This document shows, piece by piece, positions 1-11,566 of a stretch of 64,000 nt of DNA. The notes beneath the pieces are model-generated. The model was not told where the DNA came from and did not search any database. It was given only the letters and a program-made list of their open reading frames with translations. The translations under genes were made by a program, and so were the position numbers. The DNA is from Cavenderia fasciculata. Taxonomy: Eukaryota; Evosea; Eumycetozoa; Acytosteliales; Cavenderiaceae. The stretch spans positions 620,001 to 684,000 of the forward strand of contig NW_004457642.1 of the NCBI RefSeq assembly GCF_000203815.1, given 5' to 3'. How positions within the stretch are numbered: position 1 is the stretch's first letter; each line of letters starts with the position of its first letter.

Positions 1-1890
1 TCAAAGATATTGTAAGTTAAATAATAGCCTAAAATAATTAAAATTATTTTTCAATTTATTCTTAAATATTTAATTTTTATATTTATAGATACCGATATTT
101 GACAATAGGATCACCTGAAGATGTTATCATTCATTTATCACCATCAGTTGCAATTGGCGCATCGGTTATATATGCTGATATTACTTGGTCAACCATCACT
201 CACATCATTACACCCAATGGTGGTGTCATTTTAGCGTACCAATCGGTCGTTTATAATCCCTATCTTTCGCATTCGGTTAGTTTGATTAGCCAAGACAAGG
301 GAATCACCAATATCAAATGCACAATCATTTCCAACGTATCTTGTGAAGTTCCCATTATTAATGGTGGATCTTATGAACTCATTACATCCAATCAATATAG
401 AACTGTTAAAACTTTTATTAAAATTGGTAAGTTTAAAAAAACAAAATATATTAAATCCAAATATTCAACAACAATTAATTAATCTTTATTATTATTATTT
501 AGATACACCAATTTCATATCCATTAGTAACATCAGCACAATTAACAGGATTACAATTATCGATAAATGGTGAATTTGGAATTTCGCAAGCAGTAAATAAT
601 ATTGTAAAATTAAATAATACAATGATATGTACTATAACAAGTAAAAATCAAACGGTTATTGAATGTACTTTATCGGGATCCCCAACACCAGGTCTAGCAT
701 CACTTCAAGTGATTGTCGACGCCAACCCAATTTCACTCAGCAATATGGTCTCTGTTCCATTCCCACCATCAATAGATTTAAAACAAAAGTGTATCCAAGA
801 TACCTTAAATTGTTATGGTCATGGTCAATGTAATGATTTAGGAATATGTCTATGCGAACAAAATTATTATGATAATTGTAGATATTTTAGTATGTATAAA
901 CAAATCAAAAAGAAATTAAAAAGTAATCACAAATAATTAATATTAATATCTATTTTTATTTTTTTATTTATTTTTTGTTTAGAAAATCCAAATGTAACAT
1001 TTGTTCAAAATGATACAAAACCAGTTGCAACATTTGAATTGGATGGATATCAATTCTTTTTCTCATTGGTTGCAATTCAAGAATTGGATGCTGATGATAA
1101 AATAGTTCAAGAATTAATTACTGATAAATGGAATGTTACTGATTTATCAGGTGATGATCTTACATCACTCCATTACAGGCTATTGATCAATTCAACATTG
1201 TATCCTACTCTATCACCAGTTGTCAATGTTACATCATTGATTGAATATTCAACACAAGATAGACAATTACCATTTGGTGATAGTATGGTATCAGTCGGTG
1301 CAAATAGTATTAAAGTTGGAGTAAATGTTACTGGATGGCAATACCGATCGATTTTATCACATCTCAGAGTTGTATTCTCGACGATTGTCAATAATGAACA
1401 AAAAACCATTCAATCATGTTCATCGAATGATATTCCAACATTTGAAGAGATCCTAGGAAGTGATAGTTATTTAAGAGTTATCAAGAATAATACACAATTC
1501 TATGGTCGTTTCCTTTCCTATTCCTATTCAGATGGTAGAAAGACATTTTCAAGAAATGAATTAATTAATCAAACTAGTATCATTGGCAAGAGTAATGAAT
1601 CATTGGCGTTGATTGGTGTACATATACCTCAATGTGCTTCATGTCTATTAGACCCTGATTTTAGTGCGTTGGTAGTAGGTCAAGACAAAGAGTCAAACCA
1701 AGATTGTTCATCAAAATCATCAAACACTTGGAAAATTGCTGTTGGTGTAGCAGTTGGTGGTGCAGTATTAATAGCATTAATAATTGGAGCGGTAGTCTAT
1801 TTAAAGGATAGTAATTGGGTAAGAATTAGATTTGGTTTCTTAAACAAAACAGTAAAGATGACAAAATTTGAAAAGAATGGAGGCAATTAA
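1..1890 (+). CDS. ComC-like TIG/EGF surface receptor, 3' part (5' end outside window)
   Basis: C-terminal half of a dictyostelid ComC-like type I membrane protein. I read exons 1-11, 89-426, 503-889 and 983-1890, with GTAAGT or GTATGT donors and AG acceptors; phases agree at every join. Order: an extracellular beta-sandwich region, a TIG/IPT-like stretch after the intron at 427-502, one EGF-like module with the CYGHGQCNDLGICLCEQ pattern at about 790-880, then the long ComC 'supersandwich' region (1000-1700). A single membrane helix follows (about 1735-1800) with a short basic tail. The LRR and signal-peptide part lies left of the window. It is probably a cell-surface adhesion or recognition protein; that role is inferred from the family. 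It ends 43 bp from the convergent Sel1 gene. Its last exon is nearly identical to that of the gene ending at 61387, whereas the preceding exons are clearly diverged. Confidence 0.85.
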
Positions 1891-1933
1891 AAAATAAATA
1901 TATTAAAAACAAAAAATACGATTATTTATTTAT

Positions 1934-4900
1934 TTATTTATTAAAAAAACTATTATTATTATTATTAAATTGTTGTTGGAAATTATTATACATTGCATTG
2001 TTTAGTGCATTTGCAGTTCTAAACATATTTTGAGCATTCTGATTCGAGTTCATATTTTTGTAGCCTCTTTGAATGAATTTGTTCATTTCATTATTTTGAT
2101 CCATATTGTATTGAACAGTATCATTTAAAATGTTATCATAATTACCAGATGCCATTGAATTATTAATATTATTTGTATAGTTTACATAGTTTTCTGTCAT
2201 ATCTCCCATTGCATGACCTGCTTGATGCATCATATTATTCATTTGTTTTTGTTGTTGTTGTTGATATCTTTGTTGTTGTTGTTGTTGCTGTTGTCTTTGT
2301 TGTTGCTGTTGCTGTTGTTGTTGCTGTTGATATCTTTGTTGCTGTTGTTGTTGTTGTTGTTGTTGAATATGATTATTAATTTGATTTTGAGAATTATTAA
2401 TATTATCTTGAACTGTTTTTGGATTATAACCAGTTGCCAATGATTTTTCAAAATAATCCTTTGCTTTGTGGAAATCTTGTTGATAATTACTTCCACCACC
2501 AGCGTAATAAATACATCCTATTTGATTGAATATATGACCCTTGAATGCAGTGTTTGGATTTGCGTCTAGTACCCTTTGATAAAATTGCATGGCTAGGTTG
2601 TAATCCTTTTCCGTTCCAATTCCATTTTGGTAGCAGTCACCCAAATCTATCATCCCCTGCTCATCTTGCAAATGAGAGTTTCTATTGAGATATTTGAATG
2701 CTTTGATATGATTCTTTTCACACCCTTGTCCGTGAAAGTATCGACCAAATAGATAGGAATCGGCTTTGGGGTTGGATTTGGTCTTGGTGGCTGTTGTGTA
2801 GAGATCAATGGCTTTAGATTCATCTACTAAGTATCCATTGGTTCCGTTGGCGTGTTGGTCGGCCATCCACATCATCGCATCTACATTGAGCATTTTGCAT
2901 GCCTTTTCCATCCATCGTTTTGCAGCATCACTATCTTGATTCAATTCCAATAATACCAATGCAAGGTAATACATAGAGTCTACTATACCACCATTTGCAG
3001 CTAGTGCATGATGGTATTTAGCATTTTGTAAATCTTTCGAATGACCATTATGACCACGATGCATTTCACCCAAAGCTTTGTGAACTTGGTGATTATCAAA
3101 TTTCTCTGACAAGGTGGTAAGAGTTTGCTCGTGATTGACGGAACAGTATGTAGCACTTTTGCATACCCAAAAATGGTCGACTGCACGTTTACACAAATTG
3201 TCAATCTCAGACGTAGCAGTCTCTGTCGAAAAGATTAGATCCAACTCTTTTGTATTAAATAGGTTGGAGGAATGTTGTTTGTATCGATTCACAATCCTAT
3301 CCTTTTCTTCTTGCTGTTTCCTTTTCTCTTGTTCTTTTCGTTGTCTCTTTTGTTCTTTAATCTTATCCTTTCTTTCTTGTTCTCTGCGTTGTTCTTCTTG
3401 TACTTTTCTTTGTTCCTCTTTTTTCTTTTCCAATTCTTTGAGTTTTTGAGAAGCTATCTCGAGAAGAGGTAGAGCTTCTATTTTCGATACTATTCCATGA
3501 TCAACAGCCTGTTGAATATGTTTTATAGCCTTTTTATAATCTACATCAACACCATAATACCCATGCAATAAAGCCAATCCAATTTGATATGATGCTTTTT
3601 CCAATGGCATTGCTTTTACAAAATAATGGTAACAAAGTTTGTTGTTGTTGTTTTGGTCTTTGAGTAACATGGCAACTTGAAAACTAGACTCTTTATCTCC
3701 TCCTCCTCCATTAATATTGTCTGCTGCAATTTTATAATATTTAATTGCTTTTTCAATTTCAACCTTGTCAACATGTCCACGGTGATAGTATTCTGCAATG
3801 ATACATGATACTGCCTCGTATCCACTGTCAAATGCATCTAGATAATACTTTAATGCAAGTTTCTTGTCTCCATTGTCATGACTGTGAATGTTTGCAATAT
3901 GGTATAATGATTCACCGGTATTTGCTTTGGTGAGCCATTCAATAGCCTTGTCTTGTTGCATTCTAACACCTTGACCATTTTCATTGGTTGCAATATAAAT
4001 CATTGCCGATGGACATGCACCACCACTACACATCATAGCAGCTCTTTCAGCCCATTTATAAAGTTGTATTTTATCGGTGGTCTTTACAAGACCTTCAAGA
4101 TGAATATAAAATATTGATTTGACAGCTACTTCTGAATTGTATTTCTCGTATGCCTTTCTAAATAACAATAGTGCATCTTCTGCCCTACTATTCCTAAGAT
4201 ACGATGCTGCCAATTGTTGGATAGTATCTAAATGATCGTGTCCAGTAGCAAGACCCTTTTCAAAGTATTCCATTGCTTTTGTGTCGTCACATTGAATGTC
4301 TTGTAACCATACTCCAAACTTGTAGTATTCTTGACCAATCAATTTAAGTTCTGGTTTCAACCCATTAACCTTTTCGAGTATTTTCAATGATCTTTCAAAC
4401 ACTTTTATAGTTTGTTCATTTGCCGTCGACGTTAGAGTTGAATTGTAGTGTAATAGACATTGACCAAATTCCAATGATTCTAAAGGATGACTCTTTTCAA
4501 AATAACCAATTGCTTTTTCTAAATTGATCGATTGTTTTCCTTTACCATACATGTAAATTAAAGCAAGATTGTAGCATGCGAGAGAATGGTCATTACTAGA
4601 AGCAGCCAATTCATAAAATGTAAATGCCTTGTCAATATTTGAACCAATACCCAAATAACCATGTTGATGATACTCTCCAAGCATATAGTATGATTCAGCG
4701 TCATTACATTCCTGAGCACTTTTAGTGTACCATTCATAGGCACCGGCCAAATCTTTAACTACACCTACACCCATTCCTTTAAATAAAATAGTTGCTACCA
4801 ATACATAGGCCACTTGTTTTTCCTTGGCTGCCAATTTGGCATATCCAAGAATATCAGAGCCGCTCGCACTATGGTCAGTGTACAATCCTTGAACAATCTC

Positions 4901-7312
4901 TTTTGTCACTTGAAGTGCAGCCTCTACAATTCCTTCTTTTGCAAGTTCCAATAATTCTCCAAACACTTGTTTCTTGTCTTGACTGTCTGGTGATTTTCTT
5001 AACTTTTCCCATTTCATCATCGAGACTGTCAACTTTACTTCTTTTAATTGAGGATTGATATTATAGGTTTTAGTAAACCATTTTTCAGATTTAGATTTAC
5101 TATTTTTAAAGTTTTGCTTGGTTGCATAATAACTTGCAATTGATAATTCTCTCTGACCACTTGAGCGATGTTCTGCACCCTTTGATTTTTTGAACCATTT
5201 AAATGCCTCTTCAGAAACATTATCTGTGGTTGATAATGCCACCTGATAAGCCAACAATGCCATGATATGATGAACATGTTGTATACATCCATACCTCTTT
5301 AATAAATCAAACTTTTCATTTGTCATATTGATTGAATTATTTAATTGTTGATACAATGATTTTGCCTTTTGAATTTGGTCGGTTTGGGTTTCGGCCAATT
5401 GTATCGATGCTAGTATATACCCTCCATCTAAACTTTCCTTTAGGAATCTTTTCTTTTCATCCGGTTGGTTTAGAGGAAGCATCATTGCAAGTAAGTACTT
5501 TGCTTCTGGGTTTCCTTGTTGTGCAGACATTATATAATACTGTGATGCGAGTTCCAAGTCTTTCAAAACACCCAATCCATCTCTATAACAAGTACCCAAA
5601 TCAACTTGTGCAAAAGATGATCTAGTCTCTAAAGCCACCTTTAAAACATATTGGAATGATTCGGTAAATGAAGGAGAAGAGGATGAGGAAGATGAAGTGG
5701 ATGATCGACCCATTATATCATAGTAAAAATGTCGATAGGCAAGAGGATGACGCATTTCATGTGCTTGTTCAAGTGCCTTTAATCTCTTTGTAGTATTGGA
5801 TGTGGGTGGAAGATCGGTCAATGCATACATATAGAATGCCTCGGGTATGTGACATGACATGGCTCGGTGGAGTGTATCTTCAGCTTGTTGAGCGTCTATA
5901 TTGGTGATATATGCATGAGCGAGGTCACACAAATACTCGATTGGAACAGTTCTCTCTGGAAAGAATTGATTTGTAATATAAAGATGCTTGAATACTTTCT
6001 TGAATCGTTTTGTTGAATCATTGAAAAGAGGGTCGTTTCGAGTGACCGCACTGAACCGATTCAAATAACATAATGCATAAAATGCACGATGTAAAAAGTA
6101 ATACTCTGATTTGAATCCTCTATTAAAACTATAGTCTGTCAACTTTTCACGTATATTTTGGACTGTTGAAAAGTCTTTTTGAGCCAATTGAGTACGACTA
6201 TCCAATACTTGCGATAAAGTGATTCCTCCACCTCCAAAATAAGAATAATAACTTTTTGATGACATTCCAAGTAACCTTAGTGCAGCTACATCTATACCAT
6301 CAAGTTGTAGTGATGAGGATGATGGTGGTAACTTGTCATACATTCTTATAATTTGGTACAAGAGTAATCCACCTTTCATAGCTCTATCATTTGATTTACA
6401 TGATAGTAATAGTTGAAATGCCTTTTCAACATCCATATTGGTGTAGTAACCAGTGTAGTGACAATTGGCCAACTCGATAGTTGCAAGGTACAATCCTCCC
6501 TTTTCTGATGCCACTCGGAAACTGTCAAATGCCTCTTTTGGCATACCTCTTTGTTTACACATCAATCCATAGTAATAGATTGATTTGATGTGACCTGACT
6601 CTGAACTCTCTTTTAACAGTTGGAAGCATGTATCGGTATTAGCAACAAACTCGGTTGTATTTAGTTTTGACAATCTATCATCTTGCATTCCCTTGTCAAG
6701 CGATGCTCCATGAGTATTGAAATTAACTCTTTCAACACATTGGTAGTGGTATCTAGCAAGATAGTACTTGGCGAGTGCGCTGTTCAGTCCCACCGCACGG
6801 TTAAGCAATGCATAACCAGTGTCAATACTCGAGTCCGTCAATATCAACCTTGATATACACGATACTCTCTTTGGGCTGAGATAGTCACAGTCGCCGTCCT
6901 TGTAATGTCTGATACCAAATACAGCCACAGCGTCACCATGGTTTTGATCTGCTGCACGAGTCAACCATTTGTGTGCACGTTTACGATCACCCTTTTTCTT
7001 TCTAAATTGTCTAGACTTGTCAGACCAACTTTCAATGACACTACCAAAGTTACCCATATGATAACAACCTAGACGATACTGAGCCTGTGCATCACCCAAC
7101 TTTGCAGCTTTACGAAAGTTATCAAATGCATCAGATACCTTTTGTTTGTTTTCACATTCGATAGCTTTATCAATAAATTGTTTTGCTACAAAAAAAAGAA
7201 AGAAAGTAAAGTAAAGTAAAAGTTAGCATCGAGTGTGCATAGATAGTACTATATATTATCACAAAAGTTTCTCTATCTACTTACCTTGAATTAATTTTTT
7301 ATTATCACTCAT
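1934..7312 (-). CDS. Giant Sel1-like/TPR repeat protein with charged coiled coil and polyQ tail
   Basis: Two exons: 7312-7285 (ATG at 7312, encoding MSDNKKLIQ) and 7185-1934. The intron has GTAAGT and TAG ends and the phases fit, giving 1759 residues. Nearly the whole protein is tandem Sel1-like repeats (units such as AEYYHRGHVDKVEIEKAIKYY and ALIYMYGKGKQSINLEKAIGYF), an alpha-solenoid that usually scaffolds protein complexes. At about residues 1255-1312 a Lys/Glu/Gln/Arg-rich segment looks like a long charged helix or coiled coil. At about 1615-1660 lies a polyGln tract, followed by an Asn/Met/Gln-rich tail. No catalytic domain and no signal peptide is visible, so it is probably cytosolic; its partner is unknown. 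Its 5' region is shared with a dead copy near 11 kb. It is far longer than typical Sel1 proteins, but the frame is uninterrupted. Confidence 0.88.
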
Positions 7313-7340
7313 ATTGATTGATGATTGTGGTTTATATATA

Positions 7341-7378
<38 letters not shown>

Positions 7379-7711
7379 TGATGGACTGTAAATTTGTTAG
7401 ATGATTAAATTTCGTCGCTCTTCGGTACAAAGTTGATCAAGACCCAAATCGACCTCGTTCATGTTAGAAAAAAAAATTAAAAAAAACTTAGGTGTAACTT
7501 GATTAATTTACTTTATTCATTGGTATTTGTTTTATTTGTATTCATTAGTAGTATTTGCAGAGTATGTGTGGACAAGAAGAAGAAGAAGAAGAAATGATCA
7601 GGAGAATTTTAAAAAAAGATGATGTCATTTTCCTCTCAATTGTCTTTAAAGATAAAGAGATAGAGAAAGTTATTATTTGTTCAGAGATTCCATCATCATC
7701 ATCATCATCAT
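7313..7711. promoter_or_regulatory. Divergent intergenic region between Sel1 gene and dead ComC first exon
   Basis: This 399 bp stretch separates the start of the Sel1 gene (-) from the start codon of a ComC-like first exon (+) and so probably acts as a bidirectional promoter. It holds an ATT microsatellite at about 7341-7377 and a GAA run at about 7577-7592. Much of it from 7510 on reappears at 11205-11566 upstream of the complete ComC-like gene, so the promoter was duplicated with the gene. No named element was recognised. Confidence 0.5.
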
Positions 7712-7981
7712 ATGAATAGATCAACCAATTTTATAATATCAATCATTACGATTGTTTTATTATTGGTCAACGTAACAACATCAGCCTCACAAGGAGCAGA
7801 GTGTAAGTCAAAAGTCAACTCATACCATAGCATAGTTAGTTTATTGTCAAATAATCTTTCCAAGGCTTTAGAGTCGAATAATTATTTATTAACACCTTCC
7901 CTCTTTAGCTGTGATGTCGACAACAAACGCTACTCTACTCAAGAAATCCCATTGCACCACATCAATCAGATAGTTGTTTAA
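7712..7981 (+). pseudogene. Relic of a ComC-like gene: signal-peptide exon with unrelated tail
   Basis: An 89-codon frame. Its first 32 codons (MNRSTNFIISIITIVLLLVN...) match the signal-peptide exon of the complete ComC-like gene at 11567 almost residue for residue, including the donor site after GGAGCAGAGT. Similarity continues for about 30 bp into the following intron and then stops. None of the LRR, TIG, EGF or membrane exons follow. The tail (LSKALESNNYLLTPSLF...) is unlike any part of the ComC-like genes here. A transcript could still encode a short secreted peptide, but I consider this the stump of a deleted paralogue left by a local tandem duplication. Confidence 0.7.
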
Positions 7982-8043
7982 AAAATCTTTATCTGCCTAC
8001 AAGAGATATCAAAAGTCTGTGACGATGCGATACCACATTCCTT

Positions 8044-8292
8044 TTGTATCGGGGGGTGTACTACTTGACTTGTACCAAGGGCTCCTCTCATCATGCACTC
8101 TCGTGTCGTTTCGATGGATTTTTCAAAAAATTGGTGTCCATCCGAAAAACTAGTTGTCCACATGTCTGCAGACCTAAATCGGGTATTGTTTACATCACAT
8201 GTACTAAGGGCTTGTGCACGCTAATGTGTCGTTTCGATGGATTTTTCGTGTCCACATGTCTTTGGCCAAATCGAGGAGTTTATTTGATGTGA
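8044..8292 (+). repeat. Two-copy imperfect tandem repeat encoding Cys-rich units
   Basis: Two adjacent units of roughly 130 and 105 bp share the blocks TGTACNAAGGGCT, TGTCGTTTCGATGGATTTTTC and GTCCACATGTCT. One frame stays open through both units and would encode 82 residues in which (V)YxxTCTKG, CRFDGFF and C-x4-P recur. Unit lengths differ, and no start context, splice site or homologue was recognised. The stretch 7982-8509 holds nothing else I can name. It may be a decayed piece of an unrelated Cys-rich gene. Base composition is less AT-rich than the surrounding spacer. Confidence 0.45.
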
Positions 8293-8509
8293 CCACATAT
8301 TCGATTTTGCAAGGGGCACGAAATCGCTGATCCACTGCGCAGGGATATTTTACACGTGTATTCTCTTGACAGGTTAGAGGTTTTCAACACGTGATTTACC
8401 CTTTGTAAGTTTTAAAATATCTGAAATAATATTTAGTATAAATTTAACTTCTACATGTAGTGGATGATGGAAATCATTAGTTTAAATTTTTAAAACAAAT
8501 AATATTAAA

Positions 8510-9275
8510 ATGATATCGAAAAAACACCACCAACATAACCACAGTCGTCAACGTGACCATATTCCTCTTAACAAACAAGTAACTCAAGAAGAAATTCAAG
8601 AAGCAAAGGAGAAGTATCTAAAAGACGGAAAGAGGGTTATTATTGGTGACCTAACCGATGCCCAAAGAGAGGCCATTCACCAAAGAATTGAATCAGTTGA
8701 AAAGATGCAACAAAAAGATGATCCTTTTGATTTATTAACCTCAACAGATTGGGGTAATATCATTGGATTGGTACTTAGTTTCACTCCTTATGTTGGTTCA
8801 TTCCTTAAAGTTGGATTTGGTGTATGTATAATATTAATATATTTTGTAATAATAATTTTATAGTGTAATGTCTAATATTGTATCTTTTGGATTTTAATAT
8901 CACCATATAATTAGATTGTTTGGGGAAAAATCTTCTCTAAAAATGGTCAATATATCACTCAAGATCAATTCCAAAAAGAAATGGCTTCTCTATATCAAAA
9001 GATTGAAACAATGTTAAATGAGAAATTGGATGATAGCGAAATGAATAGATGTATGGCTATGTTTATCGATTGCCAAAATCGTGGAAACAATTTCAATGAT
9101 CTCCTCACTCTATTCATTGATAGACAGCAAGCAAAAGCTGGTTTTATCCCAAACAAGAATCTTGACTATAGAGTTGAACCACCTGCTCATTTGACTCAAC
9201 TTGATGATGACACACTTTTGCAAATGATCAGAACTCAATTCATGTCTTATCGTGACTTTTTAGAAGGTAATATAA

Positions 9276-9308
<33 letters not shown>

Positions 9309-10582
9309 TTATTTATTTATTGAATATTCAATTTTAATTAAAATCTCTTTACTTTTTTTTTTTTCACACAGGTGCCCTTATCAACTTCTCACAACCATTG
9401 TATGCTCATATCCTTGGTAGTCTTTATGGAATGACCATGTTGATTTATTCTAACTTTATGAGAGATGCTTGTTTCCAAGCAATTACATGGGGTTTCCCAC
9501 CCGCTTATGTCTATGGGTATGTTATTTTTAAAAAAATTGGTATTATTTTTTAAATTTCGAAATCTAATTTAATTTAATTTAATTAAATATAATCCTTATT
9601 ATTATATTAATAGGAATAATGGTGATGTAAAAAGTTTAGTACAAACTCTGCATGATAAAACTCAAGATTTCCATTACTATCTTGCAAGATGCAACCTTTA
9701 CTATGAATTGCAACTCATCAAACCTGCAACTTGGATTTCTCCATCCATTAGTATGTATATATATTTTTTGATCCCATGCAAGAGATACTTTTATAATTTA
9801 TACTTAGCATTTATTTATTTATAAATATGTATAGACCTTCCTGATAATGCATATAAACTGTTCAGCCAGATCAATAATCTCGATCTCATGGAGTACCCTG
9901 CCAACACACCACTCATGTGTATTGACAATCCCGATGCCAATGGTAATTTCCAATGTTACGATCCAACTGGAGTATGTAAGATATTCAAGATTGACCCATC
10001 TAAAAGTTCAACCGGCGTCCAAACTGACCCTCATTATGATACTGTATCTGGATACATCCCAGTTTATCCATTGAATGGCTGTAAGTATTCATTATATATA
10101 TATATATATATTCAATTAAACAATATTCTCTAACTATATATTTATTCCCAATTATTATAGATGGTCTAAAATATACAGTTCAAAGAAGTGGTAGTTTCTT
10201 TTATTATATGACTGTCACCTTTGCCATTTATGATTATGTACTTGGTAGTGAATATGATCTTTATATTAACGGTAAAAAAATAATAACTCTTAATACTATC
10301 CCTTCAGATGATGGTTGTCTTAGAGGACCAAGAATGAGTTATTACTATGAAAGATGGTTGGTAGCCAATAATCAGCAACAAGCAAGTACCTATATCACCG
10401 TCAAGTTAGATTTCCAGAATGCCTTATACAGTTCTGATATTCAATTATTTGGATTTGCAGGATACATTAATGCAGTTGAAGTATCTTTCCCAAATAAAAG
10501 TGGAAAAGATTTCATCAAGGTCGATGTCCCAAAGTTGGAAGATAACTTATCTCATCCCAAGAAACCAGTACAAAAATATTAA
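8510..10582 (+). CDS. Delta-endotoxin N-terminal-domain-like protein (intact, 6 exons)
   Basis: Exons 8510-8821, 8915-9266, 9372-9516, 9614-9750, 9835-10080 and 10161-10582; all splice sites are GT..AG, phases agree, product 537 residues. Residues 80-117 (DWGNIIGLVLSFTPYVG, then FLKVGFGIVWGKIF) form a hydrophobic hairpin like the central helices of the pore-forming N-terminal domain of bacterial Cry proteins. A long helical region follows to about residue 300, and a beta-rich C-terminal half follows that. There is no N-terminal signal peptide; the N-terminus is His/Lys-rich. I recall this domain being listed among candidate bacterial acquisitions in Dictyostelium. Five AT-rich introns show it is adapted to the host. 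It sits exactly between two relics of a local duplication. The role is unknown; the family assignment is moderate and needs a profile search. Confidence 0.65.
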
Positions 10583-10935
10583 AAAAAAATCAACATTTTA
10601 ATCCACAACAACAACTACAACGACAACAACAACAACAATTTATTCATTTTAAATAAATACAATTAGATTTACAATTTAAAGTGACTAATAATCAGATGGT
10701 AATTAACTAACTAATAAATTAATTAATTTCTTTTATTTTTATTTATTAATATAAACATTCCAATATTTCAATAAAAAGGATTTTCTTTTTAATTAATTGT
10801 ATTACATGTTTACCATGCATCCATACAACCATAGGTATTAAATGCATCGATAGTCTATTTAATCGCGTCTACTTGTTTTGATTAGATTACAAATGACTTT
10901 GAAATTAAAACTATAATTTCTTTGGATTTGATTTT
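10583..10935. other. AT-rich spacer
   Basis: Downstream of the endotoxin-like gene. It contains a CAACAACAA run, AATAAA-like polyadenylation motifs (near 10653 and 10770) and no frame with coding character. Nothing else seen. Confidence 0.6.
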
Positions 10936-11166
10936 CCACTGCCGCACGGTTCAGGAATGCATATGCCAAGTGTCAATACTTATCCGCCGATGTTGATATA
11001 GACGATACTCTCTTTGGGCTGAGATAGTCACAATCGTCGCCGTCCTTGTAATGTCTGATACCCAACACAGCCACAGCATCACCGTCGTTTTGATCGGCAG
11101 CTCTAGTCAACCATTTGTGTGCACATTTACGATCACCCTTTTTCTTTCTAAATTGCCGAGACTTGA
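10936..11166 (-). pseudogene. Fragment of the Sel1-repeat gene (dead duplicate)
   Basis: On the minus strand this encodes SRQFRKKKGDRKCAHKWLTR and continues through DQNDGDAVAVLGIRHYKDGD to LSPKRVSSIS. It matches the N-terminal part of the Sel1 protein at about 6790-7020 with a handful of substitutions and a small indel. The rest of the 5.2 kb reading frame is absent on one side. On the other side, the first part of exon 2, the start exon and most of the first intron are missing; homology resumes in intron and promoter sequence. It is therefore a non-functional remnant of a duplicated block, adjoining the duplicated promoter and the complete ComC-like gene. Confidence 0.85.
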
Positions 11167-11566
11167 AAGTTAGCATCGGTTCTTAAGTGTTCGCAGTATC
11201 TGTAGTACTTTATTCATTAGTATTTGTTTTATTTGTATTCATTAGTATTTGTAGTGTATGTGTGGATAAGAAGTAGAAGAAAATGATCAGGAGAATTTTA
11301 CAATAACGTAATCGTTCAAAACGCGTATGACGATCAAAGAAAGAAGATCCTGTGAACGAAAAAAAGGTCGGCCGTCTAGATATTTGTAGATAAAGTTTAG
11401 GACCTAAACTGTCATACACTTTTTAGATATTTTTGGTTGCGATCCTAATTATGTCTTGTGGCAATCCAAGGGCGATAGATGACTTTGAAAGGGTCTCATT
11501 CTCTCAATTGTCTTTAAAGATAAAGAGAAGAGATAGTTATTATTTGTTCAGTGATTCCATCATCAT
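11167..11566. repeat. Second copy of the Sel1/ComC divergent promoter block
   Basis: Short pieces match 7220-7245 (AGTTAGCATCG), 7510-7615 (the TTTATTCATTAGTATTTG region and ATGATCAGGAGAATTTTA) and 7640-7711. Between them lies about 190 bp (11300-11490) not present in the first copy, either inserted here or deleted there. This block supplies the promoter of the ComC-like gene starting at 11567. Confidence 0.75.

Noticed and set aside
2173-2499. Val/Leu-rich and Asn/Ser-rich frames opposite the Sel1 polyQ tract
   Set aside because: Shadow frames of a CAA/CAG repeat; the polyQ frame continues a long Sel1 protein.
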